The position numbers and the translations under genes were made by a program. Of a DNA stretch of 64,000 nt, positions 18,476 through 30,830 are shown piece after piece. Positions within the stretch are counted from its first letter, which is position 1; every line of letters starts with the position of its first letter. Source of the DNA: Mycolicibacterium confluentis (GTDB lineage Bacteria; Actinomycetota; Actinomycetes; Mycobacteriales; Mycobacteriaceae); assembly GCF_010729895.1 (NCBI RefSeq), contig NZ_AP022612.1, forward strand, positions 930,001-994,000. Reading direction: 5' to 3'. Below the pieces are notes generated by a model that ran no database searches, was not told the DNA's origin, and saw nothing but the letters and a program-made list of their open reading frames with translations.

Positions 18476-19837
18476 TCAGGAGGCCGGCGCCTCCGCGGGC
18501 CCGGGCAGCGGTCCCAGTGAGGCGGAGCCCGGCGCTGGGGGTGCTGACTCGGCCGGAGCCGGACCCGGTACCGGTGCTGGCACCGGTGCACCGGGCATGC
18601 CCGGCAGCGGTGGTGTCGCGGGCAGCGGTGCGGCCGCCGGCGGCGGTGGCGGCGGCGGGGGAGCCATCCACGGCGGCAGGAACGGCGCGGGCGGCGGCGC
18701 CGCGGGCGTGGGCGTCTGCGCGGGGTTGCCGCCGATGCAGAACACCGCACAGGGCGAGTCGGGTGCGGTGCCCGCGCCCGTCGCGGCCGGGCCAGGCGGC
18801 ACGGGCAGCTGGTTGGCCATGTCGGTCGGCGTCAGGTTGAACACCGGAAGCTCACCGATCGGGTTGCTCAGGCTGGTCCCCGGCAGATCCGGCCCGAGGC
18901 CCTGGAACCCCTGAATGCCCTCGAACGCCTCGATGTGGGTGTCGGCGATCGGCGGAGTTCCGTTGATCGGCGGCAGATCGAGCGGAGCGACGCCGGTCGC
19001 GTAGGCCCCGGCCCAGCCGAGCACGTTGCGGGCGTAGGCCATCGAGTTGTTGTAGCGCAGGATTGAGGTCAGCACCTGGTTCTGATCGCGCAGGTTCATG
19101 TTGCCGCTGCACAGGTAGCGGGCCGCGGCCAGCGCGGCGTCGTACACGTTCTGAGGGTCGGCCTTGCCGTCGCCGTCACCGTCGGAGGCGTAGCGCGACC
19201 AGGTGCCCGGCAGGAACTGCATCGGGCCCATTGCCCGGACGTAGGTCACGCGCCCGGCCTGCACGCTCTGCACGATGACCTCGTTGCCGGGCAGTGTGCC
19301 GTCGAGCGCGGGGCCGTAGATCGGGTTGACGGGGTTGCCACGGGTGTCGGTGGCGCCGCCGTTGGCGTGGCCGGACTCGATGCGTCCGATGCCGGCCAGC
19401 AGGTTCCAGCTGACGCCGCAGTTCGGGTACGCGCGCGTCATCATCGACTCGGCGTTGCGGTAGGCGCTCAGCGCGATCGCGGGGATGCGCATGGCGCCGG
19501 GTGCCGACACCACGACGCTGGGCGGTGGGGCCGACACGTTCGCTTTGGCGACGTGGAACGGTGTCGGAGGCCGCGCGACGGCGATCACGGTGGGACCCGA
19601 TGTGTCGCGCGGCGTGGGTGCGACCGCGACCATGGGCGTCACGTCGGTGTCGTAAACGTTGTCGTCGTTGGGGGCCAGCGTCGGGCCCGACGCACCGACG
19701 GCCGCGGCCAGGACCAGCGGGGTGATGATCCCGACGCCGATGACCGGTGAATGTGCGACGCGGGAGAGTCGGCCGCGCGCGGAAGTCAGAGCCGTCGCCA
19801 GGGCCGGGCGCTCACCCGAGCCTCCGCCTATGCGCAC
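18476..19837 (-). CDS. Lytic transglycosylase, membrane-anchored (Rv1230c-like)
   Basis: This 453-residue protein has a membrane or signal segment at about residues 33-52 (VIGVGIITPLVLAAAVGAS). An SLT/MltB-like domain follows at about 130-275. The catalytic Glu is likely E154 in GIGRIESGHANGG, and MGPMQFLPGTWSRYASDGDGDG is the family block. Such enzymes cleave peptidoglycan between MurNAc and GlcNAc. The last 110 residues are a Pro/Ala-rich tail with a run of prolines, which may cross the wall. Start GTG 19837 follows GAGGA. Confidence 0.87.
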   Translation of the reverse strand: MRIGGGSGERPALATALTSARGRLSRVAHSPVIGVGIITPLVLAAAVGASGPTLAPNDDNVYDTDVTPMVAVAPTPRDTSGPTVIAVARPPTPFHVAKANVSAPPPSVVVSAPGAMRIPAIALSAYRNAESMMTRAYPNCGVSWNLLAGIGRIESGHANGGATDTRGNPVNPIYGPALDGTLPGNEVIVQSVQAGRVTYVRAMGPMQFLPGTWSRYASDGDGDGKADPQNVYDAALAAARYLCSGNMNLRDQNQVLTSILRYNNSMAYARNVLGWAGAYATGVAPLDLPPINGTPPIADTHIEAFEGIQGFQGLGPDLPGTSLSNPIGELPVFNLTPTDMANQLPVPPGPAATGAGTAPDSPCAVFCIGGNPAQTPTPAAPPPAPFLPPWMAPPPPPPPPAAAPLPATPPLPGMPGAPVPAPVPGPAPAESAPPAPGSASLGPLPGPAEAPAS

Positions 19838-19955
19838 TCGACCGTCCTCGTTGCTGCCAGATGAGTCTCGTTGTTCCAGTTGTGAACCAAGTCACCATAC
19901 ATAGTCTTGTGACGGCTGTGGCGACAATGGTCTCGCAACTGCTCTGCTGCCCAGA

Positions 19956-20486
19956 TCACGAGGATTTTTTGCCCCCGTCGCCCTTGCCGGACTTGGGCTT
20001 CTCGTCGGTGCGGTCAGGCTGCAGCGCCTCGAGCATGTCGCGCAGTTCCTCGAGTTCGCGGCGCAGGTAGTCGCGGGTGACCACTTCGCCGATCGCCAGG
20101 CGCAGTGCGGCAAGCTCGCGGGCCAGGTATTCGGTGTCGGCCTTCGTCTGCTCGGCGCGACGCCGGTCCTCGTCGAGCGAGACGCGGTCGCGGTTCTCCT
20201 GACGGTTCTGCGCCAGCAGGATCAGCGGTGCGGCGTAGGCGGCCTGCGTCGAGAACGCGAGGTTCAACAGGATGAACGGGTAGGGGTCCCACTCCAGGCC
20301 GACCGCGAACAGGTTCAGCGCGATCCAGACGATCACGAAGATGGTCTGGAAGGCCAGGTAGCGCCCCGTACCCAGGAACCGGGCGATGTTCTCGCTGAAC
20401 CGGCCGACCGCCTCGACATCAACACGGGGCGCGAAGCGGGACGTGCGCGGCGTGTCGAGACGTCCGCGTGAAGTCGAGTCGCTCAT
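19956..20486 (-). CDS. DUF1003 membrane protein (Rv1231c-like)
   Basis: This 176-residue protein has two membrane segments (about residues 45-62 and 69-88) joined by WDPYPFILLNL, the DUF1003 hallmark. A long charged coiled coil follows at about 95-155 and a Lys/Ser-rich tail. Function is unknown. Its start overlaps the end of the MgtE_N/CBS gene by four bases (20483-20486). Because that upstream protein has the magnesium-sensing part of MgtE without a channel, a joint function is possible but unproven. Confidence 0.85.
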   Translation of the reverse strand: MSDSTSRGRLDTPRTSRFAPRVDVEAVGRFSENIARFLGTGRYLAFQTIFVIVWIALNLFAVGLEWDPYPFILLNLAFSTQAAYAAPLILLAQNRQENRDRVSLDEDRRRAEQTKADTEYLARELAALRLAIGEVVTRDYLRRELEELRDMLEALQPDRTDEKPKSGKGDGGKKSS

Positions 20487-21769
20487 GGGGCCGTGTCCAG
20501 TTCGGGCTCACCCTCGCTGGCCCGCCAGTCGTGGGGCAGCAGATGGTCGAGGATGTCGTCCACCGTGACGGCGCCCAGCAGGTGCCCCTCCTCGTCGACG
20601 ACGGGCCCGCACACCAGGTTGTAGCCCGCGAAGTACCTGGTGAGGGCTGCCAGGGACATGTCCGGCTCCAGGCTCGGCAGATCGGCGTCGACGATCCCGC
20701 TGACTAGGGCCGCGGGTGGCTCGCGCAGGAGGCGCTGCAGGTGCACGCAGCCCAGGTACCGGCCCGTCGGGGTGGCGGTGGGGGGACGCACCACGAATAC
20801 CAACGAGGCCAGTGCCGGCGACAGGTCGGCGTCGCGCACCCGCGCCAACGCCTCGGCCACGGTCGTGTCGGGGGCCAGCACGACGGGGTTCGACGTCATC
20901 AGGCCACCCGCGGTGTCGGGGGAGTGCTGCAGCAGGCGGCGCACCGGGTCGGAATCCTCGGGGTCCATCCGGGCCAGCAGCACCTCGGCCTCGGTCGGGT
21001 TCAGCACACCCAGCAGGTCGGCGGCGTCGTCGGGATCCATCGCCTCGAGCACGTCGGCGGCCCGTTCGGTGTCCAGCGACTGCAGCACGTCGATCTGTTC
21101 GTCCTCGGACAGCTCCTGCAGGATGTCGGCCAACCGTTCGTCGTCGAGGGCCGTGACGACCTCGTTGCGGCGCTTGCGCGGCAACTCGCGGATCGCGTTG
21201 GCCACCTCGATGGGCCGCTGATCCTCGAACTGGTGCAGAAGCTGGGCCACACCCTGGCCCGGCATGGCCAGCCCCGACGGCGTCAGGCCGGAGACGTTCT
21301 GCCAGTCGACCACGTAGACGTTGCTGCGCCGGCCCAACCGGCGCTGGCTGCGGACGGCGACCCGCGTGACGAGCCAATCGCGCGACCGGATCTGCTCGAT
21401 CGCGAGGTCGACGACGGTCAGGTCGATGCCGGCAAGCTGTTCGTACTCGGGATCGTTGACCTGTACGCGGGTGTCGAGCACCTGCCCGAGCACCAGGACT
21501 TCACCGGGACGCTGGACGAAGCGGCGCAGCGACACGTTGGCGGTGGTGAGGGTGACGGCGTGCGGTTCGATCGCCGTGACCCGCAGAATGGGTACGAAAA
21601 TTCTTCGCCGCGTGAGCAATTCGACGACAAGGCCCAGTACGCGGGGCTGCTGGCGCACGATGCTGATGCTGATGACGACGTCGCGGACCCGGCCCAGCGA
21701 CTCCCCGTCGGGTCCCAGCACCACCAACCCAGCCAGACGTGCCGCGTAGACCCTGTTGACGGACGCCAT
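20483..21769 (-). CDS. Soluble PRC-barrel/MgtE_N/CBS protein (Rv1232c-like)
   Basis: This 428-residue protein starts with a PRC-barrel-like beta region (MASVNRVYAARLAGLVVLGPDGESLGRVRDVV). An MgtE intracellular N-domain follows at about residues 200-300, with repeated LLPTEAEVLLARMDPEDS-type helices. A pair of CBS motifs at about 300-415 closes it. There are no membrane segments, so it resembles the regulatory half of MgtE magnesium transporters without the pore. An open frame runs upstream to 21937, but ATG 21769 has the family start and a -10 hexamer 8 nt away. It is divergent from the CoA-lyase gene. Confidence 0.85.
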   Translation of the reverse strand: MASVNRVYAARLAGLVVLGPDGESLGRVRDVVISISIVRQQPRVLGLVVELLTRRRIFVPILRVTAIEPHAVTLTTANVSLRRFVQRPGEVLVLGQVLDTRVQVNDPEYEQLAGIDLTVVDLAIEQIRSRDWLVTRVAVRSQRRLGRRSNVYVVDWQNVSGLTPSGLAMPGQGVAQLLHQFEDQRPIEVANAIRELPRKRRNEVVTALDDERLADILQELSEDEQIDVLQSLDTERAADVLEAMDPDDAADLLGVLNPTEAEVLLARMDPEDSDPVRRLLQHSPDTAGGLMTSNPVVLAPDTTVAEALARVRDADLSPALASLVFVVRPPTATPTGRYLGCVHLQRLLREPPAALVSGIVDADLPSLEPDMSLAALTRYFAGYNLVCGPVVDEEGHLLGAVTVDDILDHLLPHDWRASEGEPELDTAP

Positions 21770-21777
21770 GAGTGTTA

Positions 21778-21783
21778 AGGGTA
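21778..21783 (-). promoter_or_regulatory. Putative -10 (TACCCT) of the MgtE_N/CBS gene
   Basis: TACCCT on the minus strand ends 8 nt before the ATG at 21769, fitting a leaderless or nearly leaderless start. Confidence 0.35.
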
Positions 21784-21794
21784 GGAGTGGAACC

Positions 21795-22751
21795 GTGAAT
21801 AGCGCGTATCGACCCCGCAGGACGTGTCTCTCGGTGCCCGGCAGCAGCCGCAAGATGATCGACAAGGCCAAGCTGCTGCCCGCCGACGAGGTCTTCCTGG
21901 ACCTCGAGGACGCGGTCGCGCCCGAGGCCAAGGCCACGGCGCGCGCCGAGGTGGCCGCGGCGTTGGCCGAGCCGGGCTGGGCCGGTCAACTGCGTGGTGT
22001 GCGGGTCAACGACTGGACCACGCCGTGGACGCACGCCGACATCATCGAAGTCGTCGCCGCGGCGGGGGAGCACCTCGACGTGGTGATCCTGCCCAAGGTG
22101 ACCGAGGTCGCCCACGTCACCGCACTCGATCTGCTGTTGACCCAGCTCGAACTGAGCCACGGACTCGAGGTGGGCCGCATCGGCATCGACGCCCAGATCG
22201 AGGATGCTCAGGGCCTGACCAACATCAACGCCATCGCCGCGCACCCGCGCGTGCACGCGCTGGTGTTGGGCCCGGGCGACATGGCGGCGAGTCTCAACAT
22301 GCGCACGTTGGAGGTCGGCGGCCAGCCCGAGGGCTACGACATCGGCGACGCACACCACCACGTGCTCATGTCCATCCTGATCGCGGCGCGCGCCCACGGG
22401 GTCGCGGCGATCGACGGGCCGTTCGTGAAAGTCCGCGATGTCGAGGGGTTCCGGCGTGTGGCGGGTCGCTCGGCCGCGCTGGGCTATGACGGCAAATGGG
22501 TGCTGCATCCCGACCAGATCGAGGCCGGAAACGACATCTTCAGCCCGCGCCAGCAGGACTACGACCATGCCGAACTGATCCTCGAGGCCTACGAGTGGCA
22601 CACGTCCTCCGCGGGCGGCGCACGCGGCGCGGTGATGCTCGGCGACGAGATGATCGACGAGGCCAGCCGCAAGATGGCTCTGGTGATCGCGGCGAAGGGG
22701 CGCGCCGCGGGTATGCAGCGTCAGGGCGCGCCCTTCACGCCGCCGAGCTAA
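21795..22751 (+). CDS. HpcH/HpaI-aldolase family CoA-ester lyase
   Basis: This 318-residue TIM-barrel enzyme is of the citrate-lyase beta/malyl-CoA lyase family. It begins RPRRTCLSVPGSSRKM. The metal-binding acidic residues are visible in VFLDLEDAVAP (about residues 35-45) and QIEDAQG (about 133-139). Family members cleave or form 3-hydroxyacyl-CoA esters such as malyl-CoA or citramalyl-CoA; the exact substrate is not readable. GTG 21795 follows AGGAGTGG and gives a normal N-terminus, better than the upstream ATGs. Its stop codon shares the bases CTAA with the stop of the convergent DUF4190 gene. Confidence 0.87.
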   Translation: MNSAYRPRRTCLSVPGSSRKMIDKAKLLPADEVFLDLEDAVAPEAKATARAEVAAALAEPGWAGQLRGVRVNDWTTPWTHADIIEVVAAAGEHLDVVILPKVTEVAHVTALDLLLTQLELSHGLEVGRIGIDAQIEDAQGLTNINAIAAHPRVHALVLGPGDMAASLNMRTLEVGGQPEGYDIGDAHHHVLMSILIAARAHGVAAIDGPFVKVRDVEGFRRVAGRSAALGYDGKWVLHPDQIEAGNDIFSPRQQDYDHAELILEAYEWHTSSAGGARGAVMLGDEMIDEASRKMALVIAAKGRAAGMQRQGAPFTPPS

Positions 22752-23386
22752 ATCGACGAGTAGTCGGGCGAGTTCAACCCCACTGCGCCGACCGCGATCA
22801 CCAATATCAGGGCGAGCAGGAGGGTCAGCGCGCCGACCACGATGCCCGCGATCGCCAGACCGCGGCCCGGTTGGCCTGTGGTCTTGATCTGGTTCAGCGC
22901 GACGACCCCGAGCACGATGCCCACGATCGGCGCGACGATGAACGCGCAGCAGAGCAGGGTCAGCACCAAACCGCCGGCCGAGGTCGCCAGCGACGCGATG
23001 GCCATGGTGTTGGTGCCCGTCGGCCGCTGCTGACCGTAGGGGTCATAGGGGTTCGCCGAACCCGGGTACGGCGCGGGATATCCGCCTGCCGCAGGCGGAT
23101 ACGCGCCCGGTGCGGAGTAGCCGCCTGAGGGCTGCGGGGGATAGGACGCGGGGTAGCCCGACGGCGGTGGCGGGTAGGCCCCCGCCGGTGGCGGCGGGTA
23201 GCCGCTGGACGGCGGCGGGGGGTAGCCGCCCGACGGTGGCGGGGGGTAGGACGAGGGGTAGCTCGGCGGCGGGGGATAGGCCGACGGCGGAGGGGGATAC
23301 GCCGGATAGTCCACCGGCGAGTAGGGATCAGGCTGTGACTGCTCGCCGTTGGGGTCACCGGGGGTGCCGGGTGGTGGTGTCGTCAT
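22748..23386 (-). CDS. DUF4190 membrane protein with Pro/Tyr-rich N-terminus
   Basis: This 212-residue protein has a low-complexity N-terminal half (residues about 1-120) of repeated YPPPPSGGYPPPPS-like units. Two membrane segments follow (about 127-155 and 173-198) with the DUF4190 linker GIVLGVVALNQIKTTGQPGRGLAIAG. Function is unknown; such proteins are common in mycobacteria and the proline-rich part is probably disordered in the cytoplasm. It matches Rv1233c in place. A second DUF4190 gene lies 4 bp upstream on the same strand. Confidence 0.82.
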   Translation of the reverse strand: MTTPPPGTPGDPNGEQSQPDPYSPVDYPAYPPPPSAYPPPPSYPSSYPPPPSGGYPPPPSSGYPPPPAGAYPPPPSGYPASYPPQPSGGYSAPGAYPPAAGGYPAPYPGSANPYDPYGQQRPTGTNTMAIASLATSAGGLVLTLLCCAFIVAPIVGIVLGVVALNQIKTTGQPGRGLAIAGIVVGALTLLLALILVIAVGAVGLNSPDYSSI

Positions 23387-23390
23387 ATCC

Positions 23391-23747
23391 TCATCGCATT
23401 GCGTAGATGGTCCAGATCAGGCCGATGATCAAGGTGGCCACTCCCACCACGATGCCAGCGACGGCCAACCCGTAGCCGCCCTGGGGCGCCTGCCTGATCT
23501 GATTGAGCGCGATGGTGCCCAGCACGATGCCGACGATCGAGAGCAGACCGCCGAAGTACGGCGCGAGGCCGGCTACCGAGGACACCAACGACACCACCGC
23601 AAGCGCATTGGTGCCCGAACGCGGTGGCGGGGCACTGCCCGCGCCGAATGGATTGGGCGTGAACTGCCCGGCGGGCGAGGCCGGCGGGGTGCGCCCAATG
23701 TCCGAAGGATGCGGATTTCGGCCGGGTTCGCCATCCGCCGCAGTCAT
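23391..23747 (-). CDS. Short DUF4190 membrane protein
   Basis: This 118-residue protein has a Pro-rich N-terminus (about 1-45), then two membrane segments with the linker GIVLGTIALNQIRQAPQGGYGLAVAG. That linker is very close to its downstream neighbour, so the pair are tandem paralogues. The open frame extends to 23951, but ATG 23747 is supported by TAGGTT 7 nt upstream. It is probably cotranscribed with the larger DUF4190 gene. Confidence 0.8.
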   Translation of the reverse strand: MTAADGEPGRNPHPSDIGRTPPASPAGQFTPNPFGAGSAPPPRSGTNALAVVSLVSSVAGLAPYFGGLLSIVGIVLGTIALNQIRQAPQGGYGLAVAGIVVGVATLIIGLIWTIYAMR

Positions 23748-23754
23748 GGTGATA

Positions 23755-23760
23755 AACCTA
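23755..23760 (-). promoter_or_regulatory. Putative -10 (TAGGTT) of the DUF4190 gene pair
   Basis: TAGGTT on the minus strand ends 7 nt before the ATG at 23747. No Shine-Dalgarno sequence is seen. Confidence 0.4.
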
Positions 23761-23908
23761 GCGTATGTGCAGGTAGCGCGGTGGTCTTGTCGCAGGCAGG
23801 CACTATGGGCGGCTTGAGTTCGTTGAGCCGGAAAGCGGTTCGGCCCGCCCCGCCCGATCGGCTCGAACGGGTGGCACCGCGGGCATCTGAAGAGGAGAAT
23901 GACCAACG

Positions 23909-26896
<2,988 letters not shown>

Positions 26897-27742
26897 ATGT
26901 CGGAGCGGGTGGCTCCCAGTCGGGCCGCAGGCTGGACCATCGTCAACATCGTCGTGGTGATCTACGCGATGCTGCCGGTGCTGTGGATCCTGTCGCTGTC
27001 GCTCAAGCCGACCTCAGCGGTCAAGGACGGCAAGCTGATTCCGTCGGAGATCACGTTCGACAACTACAAGGCCATCTTTGTCGGCGGAAACACCAATGTG
27101 TTCAACTCGGCGCTGATCAACTCCATCGGCATCGGGCTCATCACGACCCTCGTCGCTGTGGTGATCGGCGGCATGGCCGCGTATGCGGTGGCGCGCCTGG
27201 ACTTCCCGGGCAAGAAGGTCCTCGTCGGGATGGCCCTGCTGATCGCGATGTTCCCCCAGATCTCCCTGGTGACACCGATCTTCAACCTGTGGCGCACCAT
27301 CGGGCTGTTCGACACCTGGCTCGGGCTGATCATTCCCTACATCACGTTCGCCCTGCCGCTCGCGATCTACACGCTGTCGGCGTTCTTCCGCGAGATCCCG
27401 TGGGACCTCGAGAAGGCCGCCAAGATGGACGGCGCCACGCCCGCCCAGGCCTTCCGGAAGGTGATCGCGCCATTGGCCGCGCCCGGCATCGTCACGGCCG
27501 CGATCCTGGTTTTCATCTTCGCGTGGAACGACCTGCTGCTGGCACTGTCGCTGACGGCCACCAAGTCGGCCATCACCGCACCGGTGGCGATCGCCAACTT
27601 CACCGGCAGTTCGCAGTTCGAGGAGCCCACGGGTTCCATCGCGGCCGGTGCCATGGTGATCACGGTGCCGATCATCATCTTTGTTCTGATCTTCCAACGG
27701 CGCATCGTCGCCGGACTGACCTCTGGTGCGGTGAAAGGGTAG
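26897..27742 (+). CDS. sugB: Trehalose ABC importer permease SugB
   Basis: This 281-residue permease is the MalG-like half. It has six membrane segments and the EAA loop [20 protein letters not shown] at about residues 173-192. It begins directly after the sugA TAG and ends 2 nt before the sugC ATG. Confidence 0.93.
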   Translation: MSERVAPSRAAGWTIVNIVVVIYAMLPVLWILSLSLKPTSAVKDGKLIPSEITFDNYKAIFVGGNTNVFNSALINSIGIGLITTLVAVVIGGMAAYAVARLDFPGKKVLVGMALLIAMFPQISLVTPIFNLWRTIGLFDTWLGLIIPYITFALPLAIYTLSAFFREIPWDLEKAAKMDGATPAQAFRKVIAPLAAPGIVTAAILVFIFAWNDLLLALSLTATKSAITAPVAIANFTGSSQFEEPTGSIAAGAMVITVPIIIFVLIFQRRIVAGLTSGAVKG

Positions 27743-27744
27743 CG

Positions 27745-28932
27745 ATGGCCGAGATTGTCCTGTCGCATGTGACCAAGAGTTACGCCGACGGCAAGGGTGT
27801 GCGGGATGCCGTCAAGGATCTGTCGCTCACGATCGCCGACGGCGAGTTCGTCATCCTGGTCGGGCCGTCGGGGTGCGGCAAGTCCACGACGTTGAACATG
27901 ATTGCGGGCCTGGAGGACATCTCCTCGGGCGAGTTGACGATCGCCGGCGAACGGGTCAACGAGAAGGCCCCCAAGGACCGCGACATCGCGATGGTGTTCC
28001 AGTCCTATGCGCTCTATCCGCACATGACGGTGCGGCAGAACATCGCCTTTCCGCTGACCCTGGCGAAGGCGGCCAAGGCCGACATCGCCAAGAAGGTCGA
28101 GGACACCGCGAAGATCCTCGACCTGACCGAACTCCTGGACCGCAAGCCCTCGCAGCTCTCCGGTGGGCAGCGCCAGCGTGTCGCGATGGGCCGCGCGATC
28201 GTGCGCAATCCCAAGGCGTTCCTGATGGACGAGCCGCTGTCGAATCTCGATGCCAAGCTGCGCGTGCAGATGCGCGGCGAGATCGCCCGCCTGCAGCAGC
28301 GACTGGGCACCACGACGGTCTACGTGACCCACGATCAGACCGAGGCCATGACGCTGGGCGACCGCGTCGTGGTGATGCGCGCGGGTGTGGCTCAGCAGAT
28401 CGGCACCCCCGACGAGCTGTACTCCCGGCCGGCGAACCTGTTCGTCGCGGGGTTCATCGGATCGCCGTCGATGAACTTCTTCCCGGCCACCCTCACGGAT
28501 GTCGGTGTCCGACTGCCGTTCGGCGAGGTCACGCTGACGCAGGAGGCGCTCGACAGCATCGCGTCGCATCCGACCCCGAAGAACGTCATCGTGGGCGTGC
28601 GGCCCGAGCAGTTCGAGGACGCCGCGCTGATCGACGGTTACCAGCGCATCCGCGCCCTGACCTTCGATGTCACGGTTGATCTCGTGGAGTCGCTCGGCGC
28701 CGACAAGTACGTGTACTTCACGACGGCGGGGGACAGCGCGCGCGCCGAGCAGCTGGCCGAGTTGGCCGCCGAATCCGGTTCGGGCGCCAATGATTTCGTC
28801 GCGCGAGTGTCGACCGACTCGACCGCGGCCTCGGGCCAGACGCTCACCCTGGCATTCGAGTCGTCCAAGGTCCTGGTGTTCGACGCCGACTCCGGAGTGA
28901 ACCTCACGCTGCCGGTGCCCGGAGCCAGGTGA
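27745..28932 (+). CDS. sugC: Trehalose ABC importer ATPase SugC
   Basis: This 395-residue MalK/UgpC-type ATPase powers SugAB. Walker [10 protein letters not shown] is at about residues 37-45, the Q-loop in [11 protein letters not shown] at about 82, the signature LSGGQRQRV at about 135-143, Walker [14 protein letters not shown] at about 155-167 and the H-loop THDQTEAM at about 193. The C-terminal 160 residues form the TOBE regulatory domain. Its stop overlaps the start of the SUFU-domain gene by four bases. Confidence 0.94.
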   Translation: MAEIVLSHVTKSYADGKGVRDAVKDLSLTIADGEFVILVGPSGCGKSTTLNMIAGLEDISSGELTIAGERVNEKAPKDRDIAMVFQSYALYPHMTVRQNIAFPLTLAKAAKADIAKKVEDTAKILDLTELLDRKPSQLSGGQRQRVAMGRAIVRNPKAFLMDEPLSNLDAKLRVQMRGEIARLQQRLGTTTVYVTHDQTEAMTLGDRVVVMRAGVAQQIGTPDELYSRPANLFVAGFIGSPSMNFFPATLTDVGVRLPFGEVTLTQEALDSIASHPTPKNVIVGVRPEQFEDAALIDGYQRIRALTFDVTVDLVESLGADKYVYFTTAGDSARAEQLAELAAESGSGANDFVARVSTDSTAASGQTLTLAFESSKVLVFDADSGVNLTLPVPGAR

Positions 28933-29534
28933 CCTCGGTTCTCGACGACGTTCGCGCCCACCTGATCGAGCATTTCGCGCAGGCGGGAATCGGCGGCGAG
29001 CCGGATTCCGCCAGCGTGACGTTCCTCGGCGTCGAACCCATCACGGTGCTGCGGTTCGGGCCCGATCCCCGTCCCGGCCTGGACGGCGTCGTGCACTATG
29101 TGTCGTTGGGCTGCTCGCGTCATCCGATGGGGGACCCGACGGCCCCGACCGCCGACCCGGTCCGAGGGCCCCGCGCCGAAGTCGTCGTGAGCCTGCGTCC
29201 GACCATCCCGACGCCGGGCATCGCGCGGACGGTGGCACTGCTGGCCGCGACACCCGCGGTCGACGGCATCGTGCTGCTGCCCGACGCCCTCATCGATCTC
29301 GGTGCTGCGCTGTGGGCGGCGCAACCCGGCCACGCGCCGCTTTCCGCGGTGCTGCTGGGGGAACCGCAGATCCCCGAGTTGCCCCGGCCCGCACCCATGG
29401 ATCCCGTGCAGTTCCTGACGGCGGTGCCGATCACGGGGAACGAGGCCGCGTGGGTTCGGCTCAAGGGGGCCGACGAACTGCGTCGCACCTGGGAGCAGGA
29501 CGGCACCGATGTTCTCGACCCCGCCCGCGTCTAA
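28929..29534 (+). CDS. Suppressor-of-fused (SUFU) domain protein
   Basis: This 201-residue protein resembles the bacterial SUFU family: [29 protein letters not shown] near residues 38-66, then a central beta region and [21 protein letters not shown] near 157-177. Its GTG start overlaps the sugC stop as GTGA, so it is coupled to the trehalose importer. I do not recall a gene at this place in M. tuberculosis. Bacterial SUFU proteins have been linked to immunity or toxin neutralisation in some genomes; no toxin partner is seen here, and its role is unknown. Confidence 0.78.
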   Translation: MTSVLDDVRAHLIEHFAQAGIGGEPDSASVTFLGVEPITVLRFGPDPRPGLDGVVHYVSLGCSRHPMGDPTAPTADPVRGPRAEVVVSLRPTIPTPGIARTVALLAATPAVDGIVLLPDALIDLGAALWAAQPGHAPLSAVLLGEPQIPELPRPAPMDPVQFLTAVPITGNEAAWVRLKGADELRRTWEQDGTDVLDPARV

Positions 29535-29545
29535 CCCTCCCGCGC

Positions 29546-29597
29546 GCAGACACACAATCGCCCCAAGCGGGCGGAATTCATGCGAGTGTGCGTCTGC
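29546..29597. terminator. Bidirectional hairpin between the SUFU gene and corA
   Basis: GCAGACACACA (29546-29556) and TGTGCGTCTGC (29587-29597) pair at 10 of 11 positions. An inner CGCCC/GGGCG hairpin (29559-29563, 29569-29573) lies in the loop. It sits between convergent genes. Confidence 0.5.
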
Positions 29598-29609
29598 TCG
29601 GCAAGAGAA

Positions 29610-30713
29610 CTAGAGCCAGTGGTTGCGGCGGAAAATGCGGTACAGCGTGGCGCACACCAGCAGCATGAACAGCAGGACCGAGGGATAGCCCAGCGTCCAG
29701 TCGAGTTCCGGCATGTGGTCGAAGTTCATCCCGTAGATGCCGGCGATCATCGTGGGCACGGCCGCGATCGCGACCCACGCCGAGATCTTGCGCATGTCGA
29801 CGTTCTGCTGCATGCCGACCTTGGCGAGCGCGGCCTGCACCAGTGACGTCAGCATCTCGTCGTAGCTGGCGATCCGGTCGGCGGCCCGGGTCTGATGGTC
29901 GAGGACGTCGCGCATATAGCGCAGCACCTCTTTGGTCATCAGATCCTTGAACTCGGAGTTGATCCGGCCCAGTTCCACCGACAGTGGCGCGACGGCGCGG
30001 CGCAACTCGACCACTTCCCGCTTGAGCATGTAGATCTGCTCGATGTCGGTCTTCGCGGTCGAGGAGAACGTCTCCTCTTCGATGGCGTCGACGTCGCACT
30101 CCATCAGCTGCGTGACCTCGAGATAGGTGTCGACGACGTGGTCGGCGATCGCATGCATGACGCCGTACGGGCCCAGCGCCAGGTGTTTGGATTCGTCCTC
30201 CAACCGCCTGCGCACGCCGGCCAGGCCGGAGTGGTCGCCGTGCCGCACCGTGACCACGAAGTCGGACCCGACGAACACCATGATCTCGCCGGTCTCGACG
30301 ATCTCGCGGGCCAGCGCCACAGATTCGTGGGGGACGTAGTTGACGGTTTTGAGCACCAGGAACAGGGTGTTGTCGTAACGCTCGAGCTTGGGCCGCTGAT
30401 GGGCATGCACGGCGTCCTCGACGGCCAGCGGGTGCAGTCCGAAAATGTCTGCGACCGAATGCATCTGGTGTTCGTCGGGCTCGTGCAGCCCGATCCACAC
30501 GAACGCGTTCTGGCCCGCGGCCACCAGTTCGCGGGTGCGCTCGACGGCCGCGGCGTGGGTGTACTTGCCCGGTTGGCGGGTGCCGTCGACGTAGACGGCG
30601 CAGTCGACCATGGCGCGCGACACGGGGACAGGGATCGGCTTGGCGTCGATCCCTTGGCCCGGCGTCCGATTGGCGCCGGTCAACGACGGCGGAAGCGCAC
30701 GAAATGATGGCAT
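29610..30713 (-). CDS. corA: Magnesium/cobalt transporter CorA
   Basis: This 367-residue protein is a CorA-family divalent cation channel. The large N-terminal cytoplasmic domain and long stalk helix precede two C-terminal membrane helices. The GMN signature reads IYGMNFDHMPELDW just after the first one, at about residues 328-341, and the chain ends in a basic tail. Length equals Rv1239c closely. A strong GGGGAGGT is placed before the ATG at 30713. Its leader of about 120 nt can form a GC-rich hairpin. Confidence 0.94.
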   Translation of the reverse strand: MPSFRALPPSLTGANRTPGQGIDAKPIPVPVSRAMVDCAVYVDGTRQPGKYTHAAAVERTRELVAAGQNAFVWIGLHEPDEHQMHSVADIFGLHPLAVEDAVHAHQRPKLERYDNTLFLVLKTVNYVPHESVALAREIVETGEIMVFVGSDFVVTVRHGDHSGLAGVRRRLEDESKHLALGPYGVMHAIADHVVDTYLEVTQLMECDVDAIEEETFSSTAKTDIEQIYMLKREVVELRRAVAPLSVELGRINSEFKDLMTKEVLRYMRDVLDHQTRAADRIASYDEMLTSLVQAALAKVGMQQNVDMRKISAWVAIAAVPTMIAGIYGMNFDHMPELDWTLGYPSVLLFMLLVCATLYRIFRRNHWL

Positions 30714-30780
30714 GGACCTACCTCCCCGCTTCTGCCGTGGAGTGCATTGGTGATGCTACGCGCCCCCACCCACACCTCCT

Positions 30781-30811
30781 CCTCACGAGGGGGGAACCGT
30801 CCCCGGTGAGG
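30781..30811 (-). promoter_or_regulatory. Stem-loop in the corA leader region
   Basis: CCTCAC/GTGAGG (outer) and GGGGA/TCCCC (inner) can form a two-part stem in the 123-bp gap between divergent corA and the malic-enzyme gene. In the corA direction a purine-rich tract and the ribosome site follow. It does not show the conserved core of known Mg2+ riboswitches. Regulation is a guess. Confidence 0.3.
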
Positions 30812-30824
30812 ATGTTGGGTCAAG

Positions 30825-30830
30825 TAACCT
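30825..30830 (+). promoter_or_regulatory. Putative -10 (TAACCT) of the malic-enzyme gene
   Basis: TAACCT ends 6 nt before the GTG at 30837, indicating a leaderless message. Confidence 0.45.

Noticed and set aside
23060..23330. Tandem repeats that could suggest a CRISPR array
   Set aside because: They are codon repeats for a YPPPPS-rich protein region, with no spacers.
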